Origin: Flavobacterium piscisymbiosum
GTDB taxonomy: Bacteria > Bacteroidota > Bacteroidia > Flavobacteriales > Flavobacteriaceae
Reading direction: 5' to 3'
DNA: 64,000 bases
NCBI RefSeq assembly: GCF_020905295.1
Contig: NZ_JAJJMM010000001.1
Location: forward strand, 3,224,001 to 3,288,000
Position numbers and translations under genes: made by a program. This document shows positions 9,108-17,182 of the stretch, piece after piece (within the stretch, counting starts at the first letter, position 1; every line of letters starts with the position of its first letter). Under the pieces are notes generated by a model, which did not search any database, had not been told where the DNA came from, and saw only the letters and a program-made list of their open reading frames with translations.

Positions 9108-9899
9108 ATGAAAAAAATAACAATTATAATATTCATTTTGGTTTTTACTTCTTGCAAAAAAGATACTACTAAAAAAGATGTTGTTACTGGCAATTTTCAA
9201 ATAGATAGATTTTTAAAAGAATATGTTTCTACATCAAATACAAAAGGCGATAGTATCTATTTAAAGGATTTAGATGTAGCATTATCATTAAATAATAAAA
9301 AAGATAAATATCAATATTCAGTTGAAAAATATGGTAATTTATTTGATAGTAAATATAAATACATTCAGATTATAGATTCAAATAATTATGAATGTACAGT
9401 TTATATTATAAAAAATAAAGAAGTAATTAAATTAATTAGTTTTGAAAAAAAGATTCCTTTCAACAAAATTTTCACGAGAGATATAAATAACGATGGTCAG
9501 AAAGATTTTGTAATTACTTCACCAACAACAGGTCCTGAAGAATTTCACATCTGTTTATTAGATAAAAACACAGGATTAATAAGTAATGAAATAAATACAT
9601 ATAATTACTATCCTGTAAAAAACAATGAGTTTATTGAGGTTGTAAATCATCAATCTCCTATTGTACATGTATTTAAAATGAGATGGCAAGGCATTAAAGT
9701 TGATACCATAGAAAAAATATATTATGATTGGGAACATCCTGTTTATTACAAAGCTGATAAATATCCTTTTAAAGACTTTGGAGATCAGGATAAAAGTTAT
9801 GTTTATGACTCTACAGTAAAAGTTAAGATTATAAAAAAGTTACCTTCTGAGTATATAAAAGCTGTAAAAAAATATTACCCTGAACTTATTAAGTATTAA
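9108..9899 (+). CDS. Lipoprotein, second immunity candidate
   Basis: The 263-residue protein has a short lipoprotein signal (ILVFTSC, Cys near residue 16). An Asp-rich motif (RDINNDGQKDF, about residue 124-134) parallels the one in the preceding lipoprotein. The two share organisation more than obvious sequence, so they may be distant paralogues. The gene starts 15 bases after its neighbour and ends 2 bases before the PAAR-like gene, so all belong to one operon. The function is unknown. Confidence 0.6.
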   Translation: MKKITIIIFILVFTSCKKDTTKKDVVTGNFQIDRFLKEYVSTSNTKGDSIYLKDLDVALSLNNKKDKYQYSVEKYGNLFDSKYKYIQIIDSNNYECTVYIIKNKEVIKLISFEKKIPFNKIFTRDINNDGQKDFVITSPTTGPEEFHICLLDKNTGLISNEINTYNYYPVKNNEFIEVVNHQSPIVHVFKMRWQGIKVDTIEKIYYDWEHPVYYKADKYPFKDFGDQDKSYVYDSTVKVKIIKKLPSEYIKAVKKYYPELIKY

Positions 9900-9901
9900 A
9901 T

Positions 9902-10390
9902 ATGTCATTAAAAACTATTACCGATTCAACCTTGATTTGTGATAAAGGAAGTAAAACCGTTTTATTGCAAGTAACTAGTCAAAAATATTCCAAAATTAAA
10001 GGCAAGTTGATTGCTACAGAAAAAGACAAAGAATTTCTTGATAATATTCTTCCTTTTGGACGTTGTGGACTTCTACGAAATTCCTGTAAATACAAACCAA
10101 CACTATGGCAAAAAACACTCAAAAGCAAAATAAATAATTATGCAAAATTGAGTAAAGATTCTTTTATTTTATGTGATGTTGGCGGCAGAATAGAATTTAA
10201 AGATGTAGCGGAAAATAATTTTTCCCACTCTGAAAGTTCAAAAGTAGCAATTACTGCTTTTGTAAAAGAGAAAAGTCAAGAAAATGAAATTGAAAAAAAT
10301 AATATGCTGATGATACTATTGATTTCATTAGCATTGCTATTTCTTTTCGGCGCTATATTTTATAAATTAAGTAGTACAAATCAAATATGA
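9902..10390 (+). CDS. PAAR-like DUF4280 protein with C-terminal membrane anchor
   Basis: The 162-residue product carries hallmarks of the DUF4280 PAAR-like family: an early TLICDKGSKTVLLQV strand, a central PFGRCGLLRNSCKY block (about 51-64), a W before a basic segment, and a CDVGGRIEF block near residue 95-103. PAAR-like proteins sharpen the VgrG tip and can dock effectors. After about residue 132 there is an added hydrophobic helix (MLMILLISLALLFLFGAIFY), which ordinary DUF4280 proteins lack. It is the last gene of the vgrG operon, with a 2-base gap after the second lipoprotein gene. Confidence 0.7.
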   Translation: MSLKTITDSTLICDKGSKTVLLQVTSQKYSKIKGKLIATEKDKEFLDNILPFGRCGLLRNSCKYKPTLWQKTLKSKINNYAKLSKDSFILCDVGGRIEFKDVAENNFSHSESSKVAITAFVKEKSQENEIEKNNMLMILLISLALLFLFGAIFYKLSSTNQI

Positions 10391-10421
10391 CAGCAATACT
10401 AATTTACAAAAAGAATACTTC

Positions 10422-11300
10422 CTAATTGCTAATTTGTCCATCAGACATAACTAATTTTCTATCCGCCATATTAGCCAGTTCTTCGTTATGGGTTACAATA
10501 ACAAACGTTTGTCCAAATTCGTCACGAAGCTGGAAGAATAACTGATGCAGGTTTTCAGCAGAATGAGTGTCCAGATTTCCTGAAGGTTCATCGGCAAAAA
10601 TAACATCAGGTTTATTGATTAAAGCTCTTGCTACGGCAACTCTTTGTTGTTCTCCGCCCGAAAGTTCGTTTGGTTTATGATGTATTCTGTGTGATAAACC
10701 TAAATATTCTAAGATTCTTTTGGCTTCTTTTTCAGTTTCAGCTTTTGGTTTGTTGGCCATAAAGGCGGGAATACAAACATTTTCCAGAGCGGTAAATTCA
10801 GGTAAAAGCTGATGAAATTGAAAAATAAAACCAAGATTTAAATTCCTGAAATTCGATAATATTTTGTCCTGTTTGCTTTTCTTTTTGAAATAACGATTCA
10901 TATAGATCGCTAATGCTAAAAGAGGCAAGACTAAAACGAATGCAGTAACATATCGTGTTATATCATCGAGGATTGTACGTTTGAAAAAGAGCATATAATT
11001 TAAGAGGCAAAGCGCATAAACAAAACCGCTTCGGTAAACCCATTTAAAAGTTTTTTCCTGTTTTGAATTGTCGGTTTCTACATCCTGCAATTTCAATACA
11101 TTTTTTCCGTTTATAGTAAGGGACGATTCGGGGTTTATTTCAGGTTTATCCAGAGTTCCTAAAATTTGCAAAAGAGTAGTTTTTCCTGCACCTGAAGCAC
11201 CAACAATAGACACAATTTCTCCTTTTTTGATATGCAGATCTACTCCCTTTAAAACCTCTAATTTATCGTAGAACTTATGTATATTTTTTGCGTGAATCAT
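10422..11300 (-). CDS. LolD-like ABC transporter ATPase with transmembrane insertion
   Basis: The 292-residue ATPase is complete: Walker A GASGAGKT (34-41), Q-loop FQFHQLLPE (Q161), signature LSGGE (213-217), Walker B VIFADE (233-238) and H-loop H271. The sequence resembles the LolD/MacB group, which drives lipoprotein or substrate release from the inner membrane. It is about 70 residues longer than usual. Residues 75-148, between beta-strand 3 and the Q-loop, hold two hydrophobic segments (about 91-106 and 117-133) flanked by basic residues. The start was set at ATG 11300, because a longer frame would need a TTG. No permease gene is adjacent. Confidence 0.85.
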   Translation of the reverse strand: MIHAKNIHKFYDKLEVLKGVDLHIKKGEIVSIVGASGAGKTTLLQILGTLDKPEINPESSLTINGKNVLKLQDVETDNSKQEKTFKWVYRSGFVYALCLLNYMLFFKRTILDDITRYVTAFVLVLPLLALAIYMNRYFKKKSKQDKILSNFRNLNLGFIFQFHQLLPEFTALENVCIPAFMANKPKAETEKEAKRILEYLGLSHRIHHKPNELSGGEQQRVAVARALINKPDVIFADEPSGNLDTHSAENLHQLFFQLRDEFGQTFVIVTHNEELANMADRKLVMSDGQISN

Positions 11301-11433
11301 TTTGAAACTGTTTTTACAAAGAAACAAAGATTCTGCCGATATAAAAATGTGTTGTAACAGAATTTTATGAAGAATGTTATTTAAACAGGTATTGAAAATT
11401 TATTTTAAATTTATAAGAAATTATTTTAAAAAG

Positions 11434-12159
11434 ATGAAGATAAAAATAGGGTTATTAGTTTTGATAATTATGCTTCTAGGCTTGTTTATTGGGGCAAAAG
11501 TATATGCTGATGATTCTTTTTTGGTGTACAAAGCCGACCTTACAAAGCAAGATTTAAAACTATACTGGAAGAATAATAAGGATGAGAATTTTGGAAGTAT
11601 TCAAAACTTAAAACTTTGGATAGAAAAAAATAAGATGACTTTAAAATTTGCGATGAATGGCGGAATGTATAAAAAAGATAACTCGCCACAAGGACTTTAT
11701 ATCGAAAAACAAAAAGTTTTGGTTGCTTTAGATACAATAAAAGCCTCAGGCAATTTCTACTTAAAACCCAATGGTGTTTTTTATCTCACAACGAAAAGAA
11801 TTGCCGGAATTTGTAAAACAGAAGATTTTCGTAATGATGGAAAGATAGATTATGCGACTCAATCAGGACCAATGTTGGTTATTGACGGAAAAATTCATCC
11901 CGATTTTACAAAAGGATCCAGTAATCTGAACATTCGAAACGGTGTGGGGATTCTGCCAGACGGAAAAGTTGTTTTTGTATTGTCGAAAAAAGAAATAAAT
12001 TTTTATGATTTTGCCAGTTATTTTAAAAGCTTAGGCTGCAAAAATGCTTTGTATCTCGACGGATTTGTATCGCGTGCTTATGCACCATCCGAAAATTGGA
12101 TTCAGACCGATGGAAATTTTGGTGTGCTATTTGCTATAACAGAAAAAAAGAATAATTAA
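11434..12159 (+). CDS. Phosphodiester glycosidase family (NAGPA-like) exported protein
   Basis: The protein has about 241 residues, or 261 if the in-frame ATG at 11374 is used. It opens with a hydrophobic segment ending AKVYADD, a signal peptide or anchor. The body contains the family's blocks: FAMNGGMYKKDNSPQGLYI, QSGPMLVIDGKIHPDF, NIRNGVGILPDGKVVFVLS and LYLDGFVSRAY. These correspond to the fold of the uncovering enzyme NAGPA and of bacterial YigE-like proteins. It probably cleaves a phosphodiester-linked sugar in the envelope; the substrate is unknown. It is divergent from the ABC ATPase gene. Confidence 0.78.
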   Translation: MKIKIGLLVLIIMLLGLFIGAKVYADDSFLVYKADLTKQDLKLYWKNNKDENFGSIQNLKLWIEKNKMTLKFAMNGGMYKKDNSPQGLYIEKQKVLVALDTIKASGNFYLKPNGVFYLTTKRIAGICKTEDFRNDGKIDYATQSGPMLVIDGKIHPDFTKGSSNLNIRNGVGILPDGKVVFVLSKKEINFYDFASYFKSLGCKNALYLDGFVSRAYAPSENWIQTDGNFGVLFAITEKKNN

Positions 12160-12253
12160 AGGGTTTATTAGATGGGAATTAAGAAATAAAATTGCCTTAA
12201 TTAATAAGTTCAGTTGAATCATTTTTTATAAATTCGAATAATATCTAAACGAA

Positions 12254-12553
12254 ATGAAAATGCAGGAAGTAAAAACAATAAACGAAAGCGACAGAACCAG
12301 AAAACTCCTTTTGGGTTTGCTTTTGGACGGTGTTGGAATGATATCCTTTACAATTCCGTGGATTGGAGAATTCTCAGATGTAATCTGGGCGCCCGTTGCC
12401 GCATTTATTATGACCAGAATGTACAAAGGCAGAGTTGGGCGAGTGGCGAGTGTTTTAACTTTTATAGAAGAGGCATTGCCCTTTACAGATATAATTCCGT
12501 CGTTTACATTGACGTGGATTTATACCTATTATTTCCAAAAAGGCGAAAACTAA
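12254..12553 (+). CDS. Small conserved membrane protein
   Basis: The 99-residue protein has a charged N-terminus followed by two or three hydrophobic segments (LLLGLLLDGVGMISFTIPWI, VIWAPVAAFIMTRMY and a C-terminal LTWIYTYYF). Its composition suggests an inner-membrane protein. I do not recognise a named family, though similar small proteins are common in flavobacteria. A clear terminator follows, which supports it being a real gene. Confidence 0.7.
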   Translation: MKMQEVKTINESDRTRKLLLGLLLDGVGMISFTIPWIGEFSDVIWAPVAAFIMTRMYKGRVGRVASVLTFIEEALPFTDIIPSFTLTWIYTYYFQKGEN

Positions 12554-12575
12554 AATTACAACAATTTTATAAATG

Positions 12576-12606
12576 AAAAATGGCAACCTTAAAAGTTGCC
12601 ATTTTT
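12576..12606 (+). terminator. Rho-independent terminator
   Basis: A 12-base perfect stem (AAAAATGGCAAC with GTTGCCATTTTT) with a 7-base loop and a T-run follows the small membrane protein gene. It can also act for the converging gene on the other strand. Confidence 0.85.
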
Positions 12607-12628
12607 TTATTTTAATGAGATTATGAAA

Positions 12629-12931
12629 TTAATCTTTAAACAAGAATCCGAGTCCCATATTTTTAAGCATTTTCTTTTCGAAATTCCAAAAGAAACGGAA
12701 TTGTCCAAAAAGAGTTCCAATGGCAACGAGTAGAACCTGATAAATAGGGAAGATAATCAATAAACGAATTAAGGTAAACCATCCTCCAAAATCTTCTTTG
12801 GTGATACCTAATAATACACAAAAAGGTTTAGACAAATATGCAGATGCCGATCCTGTGATGGCAAAAACAATCAATATAATTATGGCTTGTAGATTTGAGG
12901 TAATACCCCAACGTTTCTTTAATCTGTTCAT
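12629..12931 (-). CDS. DUF6787-like small membrane protein
   Basis: The 100-residue protein starts MNRLKKRWGITSN and has two hydrophobic helices (about 16-32 and 55-78). The conserved pattern is FAITGSASAYLSKP, then IFPIYQVLLVAIGTLFGQFRFFWNFEKK. This matches a family I recall as DUF6787 in Flavobacteriaceae. The function is unknown. The ATG at 12931 was preferred because the longer frame begins with TTG. Confidence 0.7.
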   Translation of the reverse strand: MNRLKKRWGITSNLQAIIILIVFAITGSASAYLSKPFCVLLGITKEDFGGWFTLIRLLIIFPIYQVLLVAIGTLFGQFRFFWNFEKKMLKNMGLGFLFKD

Positions 12932-12963
12932 TTTTATCTGCAATAATTACAAATATAAGAACA

Positions 12964-13407
12964 TTATCTTATAGGCACATACCCTGAAAGCTTTTGTTTG
13001 TATGTATTTTGAAAATAAATCATATAATTATAAATTAAATAATTTACTTCATATCCGTAGTGAATGGTTGGGCGATAGTCAATCGACATTTCGTATAAAT
13101 TTGGACTATAACGTTGTGGTTGCAAAACACGATTATTCCATTCTGTAACGTACAAATTGTTTTTATTTTCAAGATAAGATAAAGAATAATAATTGCGGGG
13201 AAGCGCCGTTGCAGCCAGCCAGGTGCTAAATCCATTGTCTATAATAATAACTTCATATTCTAATGAGTCATTGGCGATCCTTACCGTATCGTTTACCGCA
13301 ACTTTTGGAGGATGTACAGGAGTATTTCCTGCGACACTACTTTTTGTAGCGGTAGAACATGCTACAATGGTAAGTAAGAGGATGAAAGTGTAAATGTAAT
13401 TTTTCAT
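12964..13407 (-). CDS. DUF6146-like lipoprotein
   Basis: The 147-residue product has a lipoprotein signal (LLLTIVACST, Cys at 17). Conserved blocks include VRIANDSLEYEVIIIDNGFSTWLA, YYSLSYLE, EWNNRVLQPQRYSPNLYEMSIDY and HYGYEVNYLIYNYMIYFQ. These fit the DUF6146 family found in flavobacteria, whose role is unknown. It is probably an envelope lipoprotein. The gene lies 32 bases upstream of the DUF6787-like gene on the same strand, so the two may be co-transcribed. Confidence 0.75.
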   Translation of the reverse strand: MKNYIYTFILLLTIVACSTATKSSVAGNTPVHPPKVAVNDTVRIANDSLEYEVIIIDNGFSTWLAATALPRNYYSLSYLENKNNLYVTEWNNRVLQPQRYSPNLYEMSIDYRPTIHYGYEVNYLIYNYMIYFQNTYKQKLSGYVPIR

Positions 13408-13554
13408 GATTTTGAGTTTCGAACTTAAATTTACAAATAAAGCTGTTAGCTATTTCGTTATTTAACAGCACTTTGTAATTTTTGACTGCAGATTTAAGTT
13501 TGTTTAAAACTTAGAATATCAAAACCTTTGCCATTTTTAGGTGAGATATAAAAA

Positions 13555-13581
13555 AAAGCTGTTTATAAAATAAACAGCTTT
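13555..13581 (-). terminator. Rho-independent terminator
   Basis: A perfect 11-base stem (AAAGCTGTTTA with TAAACAGCTTT) and a T-run on the minus strand lie downstream of the gene at 13653-14216. Confidence 0.85.
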
Positions 13582-13595
13582 AAAATATATTTCAA

Positions 13596-13652
13596 TTTAG
13601 CACTAAGAATCTTAGCATCTCAGAATCTTAGCATCTCAGCAAACTTAGAACC
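13596..13652. repeat. CTTAG repeat block
   Basis: AATCTTAGCATCTCAG occurs twice in tandem (about 13610 and 13625), preceded and followed by further CTAAG/CTTAG units. The unit matches those at 2341-2485. It lies directly downstream of a minus-strand gene. Confidence 0.5.
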
Positions 13653-14216
13653 TTATTTACTTCCAAACAATTTCCCAATAAAACCTGCAATTCCGCCTTT
13701 GCTTTTTGTAACCACAAGAACATCGGTAACATCAACTTTTCCGTCATTGTTTTGGTCTAAACCAAACTGCATTCCGTATTTGTTAATGGTATCCATAATG
13801 CCTGAAGCTTGTCCGCTATTTCCGGTAAGAGAACCAATAATATCAGAAATCTGAAAACTACTATCGTTAGGATCTTTTGCTTTATTAACCAAAGAGCTTA
13901 ATATTTGCGGAATCATGCTTGCAGCTACACCTGAAGAAGCTTCACTGCTTAATCCGAATTTTTCTCCAAGGTTTCCAGATACTTGTTGTGTTATTTGCTG
14001 TACAACAGGGTTCGAACTATCTATAGAAGATTTACCACTAAACAAACCGGCAAGTTGTTCACCGCCGCCTTCTGTAGCAATTTTTTTCAGTCCTTCAAAT
14101 ATCGAAGTACTTGTTTCGTTTATTACCGCCTCGTTTTGTTCATTAGGAACGGCAGAGTTGTTTACTACGGCATTACCTCCGTATTGTTGTACTAATTGAG
14201 TTAATTGCTCAAACAT
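13653..14216 (-). CDS. DUF937-like protein with EF-hand-like loop
   Basis: The 187-residue protein starts MFEQLTQLVQQYGG. It has low-complexity Ser/Gly/Asn stretches around a helical core (ATEGGGEQLAGLFSG, SGVAASMIPQILSSLVNKA), a pattern of DUF937-type proteins. Near the C-terminus a calcium-loop-like motif (DQNNDGKVDVTDV, about 156-168) precedes a Gly/Lys-rich end. No signal peptide is seen. The function is unknown. The ATG at 14216 was chosen over an upstream TTG. A terminator and CTTAG repeats follow the gene. Confidence 0.72.
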   Translation of the reverse strand: MFEQLTQLVQQYGGNAVVNNSAVPNEQNEAVINETSTSIFEGLKKIATEGGGEQLAGLFSGKSSIDSSNPVVQQITQQVSGNLGEKFGLSSEASSGVAASMIPQILSSLVNKAKDPNDSSFQISDIIGSLTGNSGQASGIMDTINKYGMQFGLDQNNDGKVDVTDVLVVTKSKGGIAGFIGKLFGSK

Positions 14217-14259
14217 AATGTTTAGATTTAGATTAAACGACAAATTTAACAAAAAGAAA

Positions 14260-14289
14260 GGTATTTACTACAAAGCAATAATAAATACC
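14260..14289 (-). terminator. Terminator-like hairpin
   Basis: GGTATTTA and TAAATACC form a stem with a loop of about 14 bases, followed by a TTTCTTTTTG run on the minus strand. It lies downstream of the gene at 14382-14735. Confidence 0.55.
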
Positions 14290-14381
14290 TCTAAAGTTAA
14301 TCTATTTTTTAATTACTTGCTCAACAATTTAAGAAATTACTCAAACGCTTACATAGGGCTAACTTAAAGATAATGTTATAG

Positions 14382-14735
14382 TTAGTTGTTTGGTGTTTTC
14401 ACTTCGCACCAGGTTTTGATATCTTCAGGATTAAATCCAGGGCAATTTTTGATGTTCTTTTTAGGAAAAAATAACACGTCGTTATTTAATGTACTTAGAT
14501 TAAAATAATAATTGCTGCAATCTTCTCCATATCTCCATACATCACTTGAACCTTCATTTTGTATTGTTCCATTAAAAGTAAAAATAGAAGATTGCTTAGG
14601 GATAAAATAGGCTCCTTCGATAATAAGCATAAATATATTTCCAAAGATATAAGCACAAAATAAAGCAATTACAGCTGTAAGCACGATCAAACGAAAGATC
14701 CACTTAAGTCCAGCTCCTTTTTGGTCTGTTTTCAT
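14382..14735 (-). CDS. Hypothetical membrane-anchored protein
   Basis: The 117-residue product has one long N-terminal hydrophobic segment (about 12-40) and an exported or periplasmic C-terminal part with four cysteines (DCSNYYF, NCPGF, TWCEV). No family is recognised. A start ATG at 14735 and a terminator-like hairpin after the stop support it. It may be a lineage-specific envelope protein. Confidence 0.6.
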   Translation of the reverse strand: MKTDQKGAGLKWIFRLIVLTAVIALFCAYIFGNIFMLIIEGAYFIPKQSSIFTFNGTIQNEGSSDVWRYGEDCSNYYFNLSTLNNDVLFFPKKNIKNCPGFNPEDIKTWCEVKTPNN

Positions 14736-14768
14736 ATTATAGTTTAATTAAACGCTAAAATTATAAAA

Positions 14769-14811
14769 AAAAAGAAAAGGGATTTACTACAATTAAGCAG
14801 CAAATCCCTTT
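14769..14811 (-). terminator. Terminator of serA
   Basis: AAGGGATTT and AAATCCCTT form a stem (14778-14786 / 14802-14810), followed on the minus strand by a T-rich run. It lies 20 bases past the serA stop. Confidence 0.8.
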
Positions 14812-14831
14812 AAATGATTTAATCTATTTGT

Positions 14832-15782
14832 TTAGCTCAACAAAGTAATAATTTGTGAAGCCAATTCTGTACCAATTCTGTCTTGTGCCTCTCCAGTTGC
14901 AGCTCCAATGTGTGGAGTCAATGAGATTTTAGTGTGCATTAAGATCGCCATTTCTGGTTTTGGTTCACTTTCAAAAACGTCTAAACCTGCAAAAGCAACT
15001 TTTCCAGAATCTAAAGCTTTTACTAAAGCTACTTCATCGATAACCCCACCACGAGCACAGTTTACGATTCCAACACTATCTTTCATGATTGCCAATTCTT
15101 TTTCTCCAATGATGTAACCATCCTGAGCAGGAACGTGCAGTGTAATGAAATCAGCTTCTTTAAACAAAGATTCTAATGATTGAGAAACGATAGTTGTAGT
15201 GATAGACTGACCATCAAAAAACTCAACCTTAACATCTACAGACGGAATAAAACTATCTGCAGCAATTACTTTCATTCCTAAACCAAGAGCCATCTTTGCT
15301 GTAGCTTGTCCGATACGACCAATACCAACAATACCTAAAGTTTTCCCTCTTAATTCAGTTCCGTTTGCGTATGCTTTTTTCAAACCATCAAAGTTTGAAT
15401 CCCCTTCAAGAGGCATATTTCTGTTAGAATCATGTAAGAAACGAACACCAGAAAACAAGTGTCCAAATACCAATTCAGCAACAGATTCTGATGATGAAGC
15501 CGGAGTATTAATTACGTGAATTCCTTTGCTTTTAGCATAATCAACATCAATATTATCCATACCAACACCACCACGACCAATAATTTTAAGTCCCGGGCAA
15601 GCATCGATAATATCCTTACGAACTTTAGTTGCGCTGCGCACTAAAACTACGTCTACATTATTTTCATTCACAAAATTAGCTACTTGTTCCTGAGCTACTT
15701 TTGTAGTTATAACTTCAAATCCACCTTTTTCTAAGGCAAGAATTCCACTTTTAGAAATTCCGTCATTTGCTAATACTTTCAT
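14832..15782 (-). CDS. serA: D-3-phosphoglycerate dehydrogenase (short form)
   Basis: The 316-residue enzyme oxidises 3-phosphoglycerate to 3-phosphohydroxypyruvate with NAD, the first step of serine synthesis. The Rossmann motif GIGRIG is at 153-158 and the catalytic Arg at R244 (ARGGVID). The acid lies near 271-273 and the catalytic His at H291 (PHIGAATGEAQ). It lacks the C-terminal ACT domain of long SerA forms, so serine feedback through ACT is not expected. It lies downstream of serC on the same strand, 236 bases away, and together they supply two of the three serine-pathway enzymes. Confidence 0.92.
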   Translation of the reverse strand: MKVLANDGISKSGILALEKGGFEVITTKVAQEQVANFVNENNVDVVLVRSATKVRKDIIDACPGLKIIGRGGVGMDNIDVDYAKSKGIHVINTPASSSESVAELVFGHLFSGVRFLHDSNRNMPLEGDSNFDGLKKAYANGTELRGKTLGIVGIGRIGQATAKMALGLGMKVIAADSFIPSVDVKVEFFDGQSITTTIVSQSLESLFKEADFITLHVPAQDGYIIGEKELAIMKDSVGIVNCARGGVIDEVALVKALDSGKVAFAGLDVFESEPKPEMAILMHTKISLTPHIGAATGEAQDRIGTELASQIITLLS

Positions 15783-15870
15783 TGTGTGTTTATTTTGTTT
15801 ATTTGTTTAACTGTTTAATCGTAAAGATTATTGGATAAACAGATATTATGATTTTTTCTTTTTTTGATTT

Positions 15871-15955
15871 AGGAGCTAATCCCGCTATTCGTTCCAATCT
15901 TTTATTTTTTTAAAGAAAAAAAATAAAAGGATTTCCACTGCTATCGGGGCTAGGA
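15871..15955. repeat. Palindromic extragenic repeat between serC and serA
   Basis: The outer parts GCTAATCCCGCTAT (about 15875) and CTATCGGGGCTAG (about 15940) are imperfect inverted copies. They surround a long inner AT hairpin (about 15899-15929). Elements with this layout recur in flavobacterial genomes from memory; only this copy is seen in the window. Confidence 0.5.
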
Positions 15956-16018
15956 TTCTAGTATTCAATTCACATTTTCGGCAAACTAAAAGCTGAAAAC
16001 CGAGACTGTAACTGTAAA

Positions 16019-17089
16019 CTAAACTTTAGACTCCAAAGCTTTCATTACATCTACTAAAACCTGAACACTTTCGATAGGCATAGCATTGTAAATAGAAGCT
16101 CTGTAACCACCTACAGAACGGTGTCCTGGCAATCCTGAAATTCCTGCAGCTTTCCATAAAGCATCAAAAGTTTCTGTATGATCAGCGTTGTTCAATAAGA
16201 AAGTAACATTCATTTTAGAACGATCTTCAACCGCTGCAGCACCTTTAAATAATGGATTTCTGTCGATTTCAGCATAAAGTAAATCAGCTTTTGCGTCGTT
16301 TAATTTCTCAACAGCAGCAATTCCGCCTTTTTCTTTAATCCATTGTAAAGTTAGTAAGGATACATAAACAGCAAAAACAGGAGGAGTATTGTACATACTT
16401 TCTGCTTTGATATGTTTAGCATAATCTAACATACTTGGGATAGTTCTTCCGTTTTTCTCTAAGATTTCTTCTTTGATAACAACAAGAGTTGTTCCTGCAG
16501 GACCCATGTTTTTTTGAGCTCCGGCGTAGATAATATCAAATTTCGAAAAGTCGATTACACGAGAAAAAATATCAGAACTCATATCGCAAACAACAGGAAC
16601 GTTAGTTGCAGGGAATTCTTTCATTTGAGTTCCAAAAATAGTATTGTTACTAGTACAGTGAAAATAATCTGCATCACTTGGTATTTCGTATCCTTTTGGA
16701 ATATGGTTATAATTTTGTTCTTTCGAAGAAGCTACAACAATAGTTTCTCCAAAATATTTTGCTTCTTTTATTGCAGCAGTTGCCCAGGTTCCCGAATCTA
16801 AATAAGCGGCTTTTCCGTTTTCTTTCATAAGGTTGTACGGAGCCATTAAGAAAGCGGTACTTGCACCACCTTGTAAAAATAATGCCTGATATCCTTTTCC
16901 TGTAAGTCCTAATAACTCTAAAGCAAGGGAACGAGCTTCATCCATAACGGCAACGAAATCTTTACTTCGGTGCGAAATTTCAAGAATAGAAAGTCCTGAA
17001 TCATTAAAATTTAATATAGCTTTTGATGCTTTTTCAAAAACCTCTTGAGGTAAAATACTTGGTCCTGCGCTGTAGTTGTGTTTTTTCAT
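16019..17089 (-). CDS. serC: Phosphoserine aminotransferase
   Basis: The 356-residue PLP enzyme converts 3-phosphohydroxypyruvate and glutamate to phosphoserine. Typical blocks are the N-terminal NYSAGPSILP, the FLQGGAST phosphate-binding loop (71-78), and YAGAQKNMGPAG with the PLP lysine K193. HRSVGGYRASIYN is found near the end. It lies 93 bases after the acyl-CoA reductase gene and before serA. This gene order is common in Bacteroidota. Confidence 0.95.
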   Translation of the reverse strand: MKKHNYSAGPSILPQEVFEKASKAILNFNDSGLSILEISHRSKDFVAVMDEARSLALELLGLTGKGYQALFLQGGASTAFLMAPYNLMKENGKAAYLDSGTWATAAIKEAKYFGETIVVASSKEQNYNHIPKGYEIPSDADYFHCTSNNTIFGTQMKEFPATNVPVVCDMSSDIFSRVIDFSKFDIIYAGAQKNMGPAGTTLVVIKEEILEKNGRTIPSMLDYAKHIKAESMYNTPPVFAVYVSLLTLQWIKEKGGIAAVEKLNDAKADLLYAEIDRNPLFKGAAAVEDRSKMNVTFLLNNADHTETFDALWKAAGISGLPGHRSVGGYRASIYNAMPIESVQVLVDVMKALESKV

Positions 17090-17182
17090 GGTTGTTGTTA
17101 AAAGTCGAAAATTTTAAAGAGGCAAATTTCGGCAATAGGAGCTGAAAAAGCGATAAATTATTCGAAATAATTAAACATATTT

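Noticed and set aside
5282..10390. Complete type VI secretion system
   Set aside because: Only VgrG, cargo and PAAR-like genes are present; no sheath, tube, baseplate or membrane-complex genes in the window.
11301..11327. Longer N-terminus of the ABC ATPase
   Set aside because: It would begin with TTG, and the added residues do not match the family; ATG 11300 fits the conserved start.
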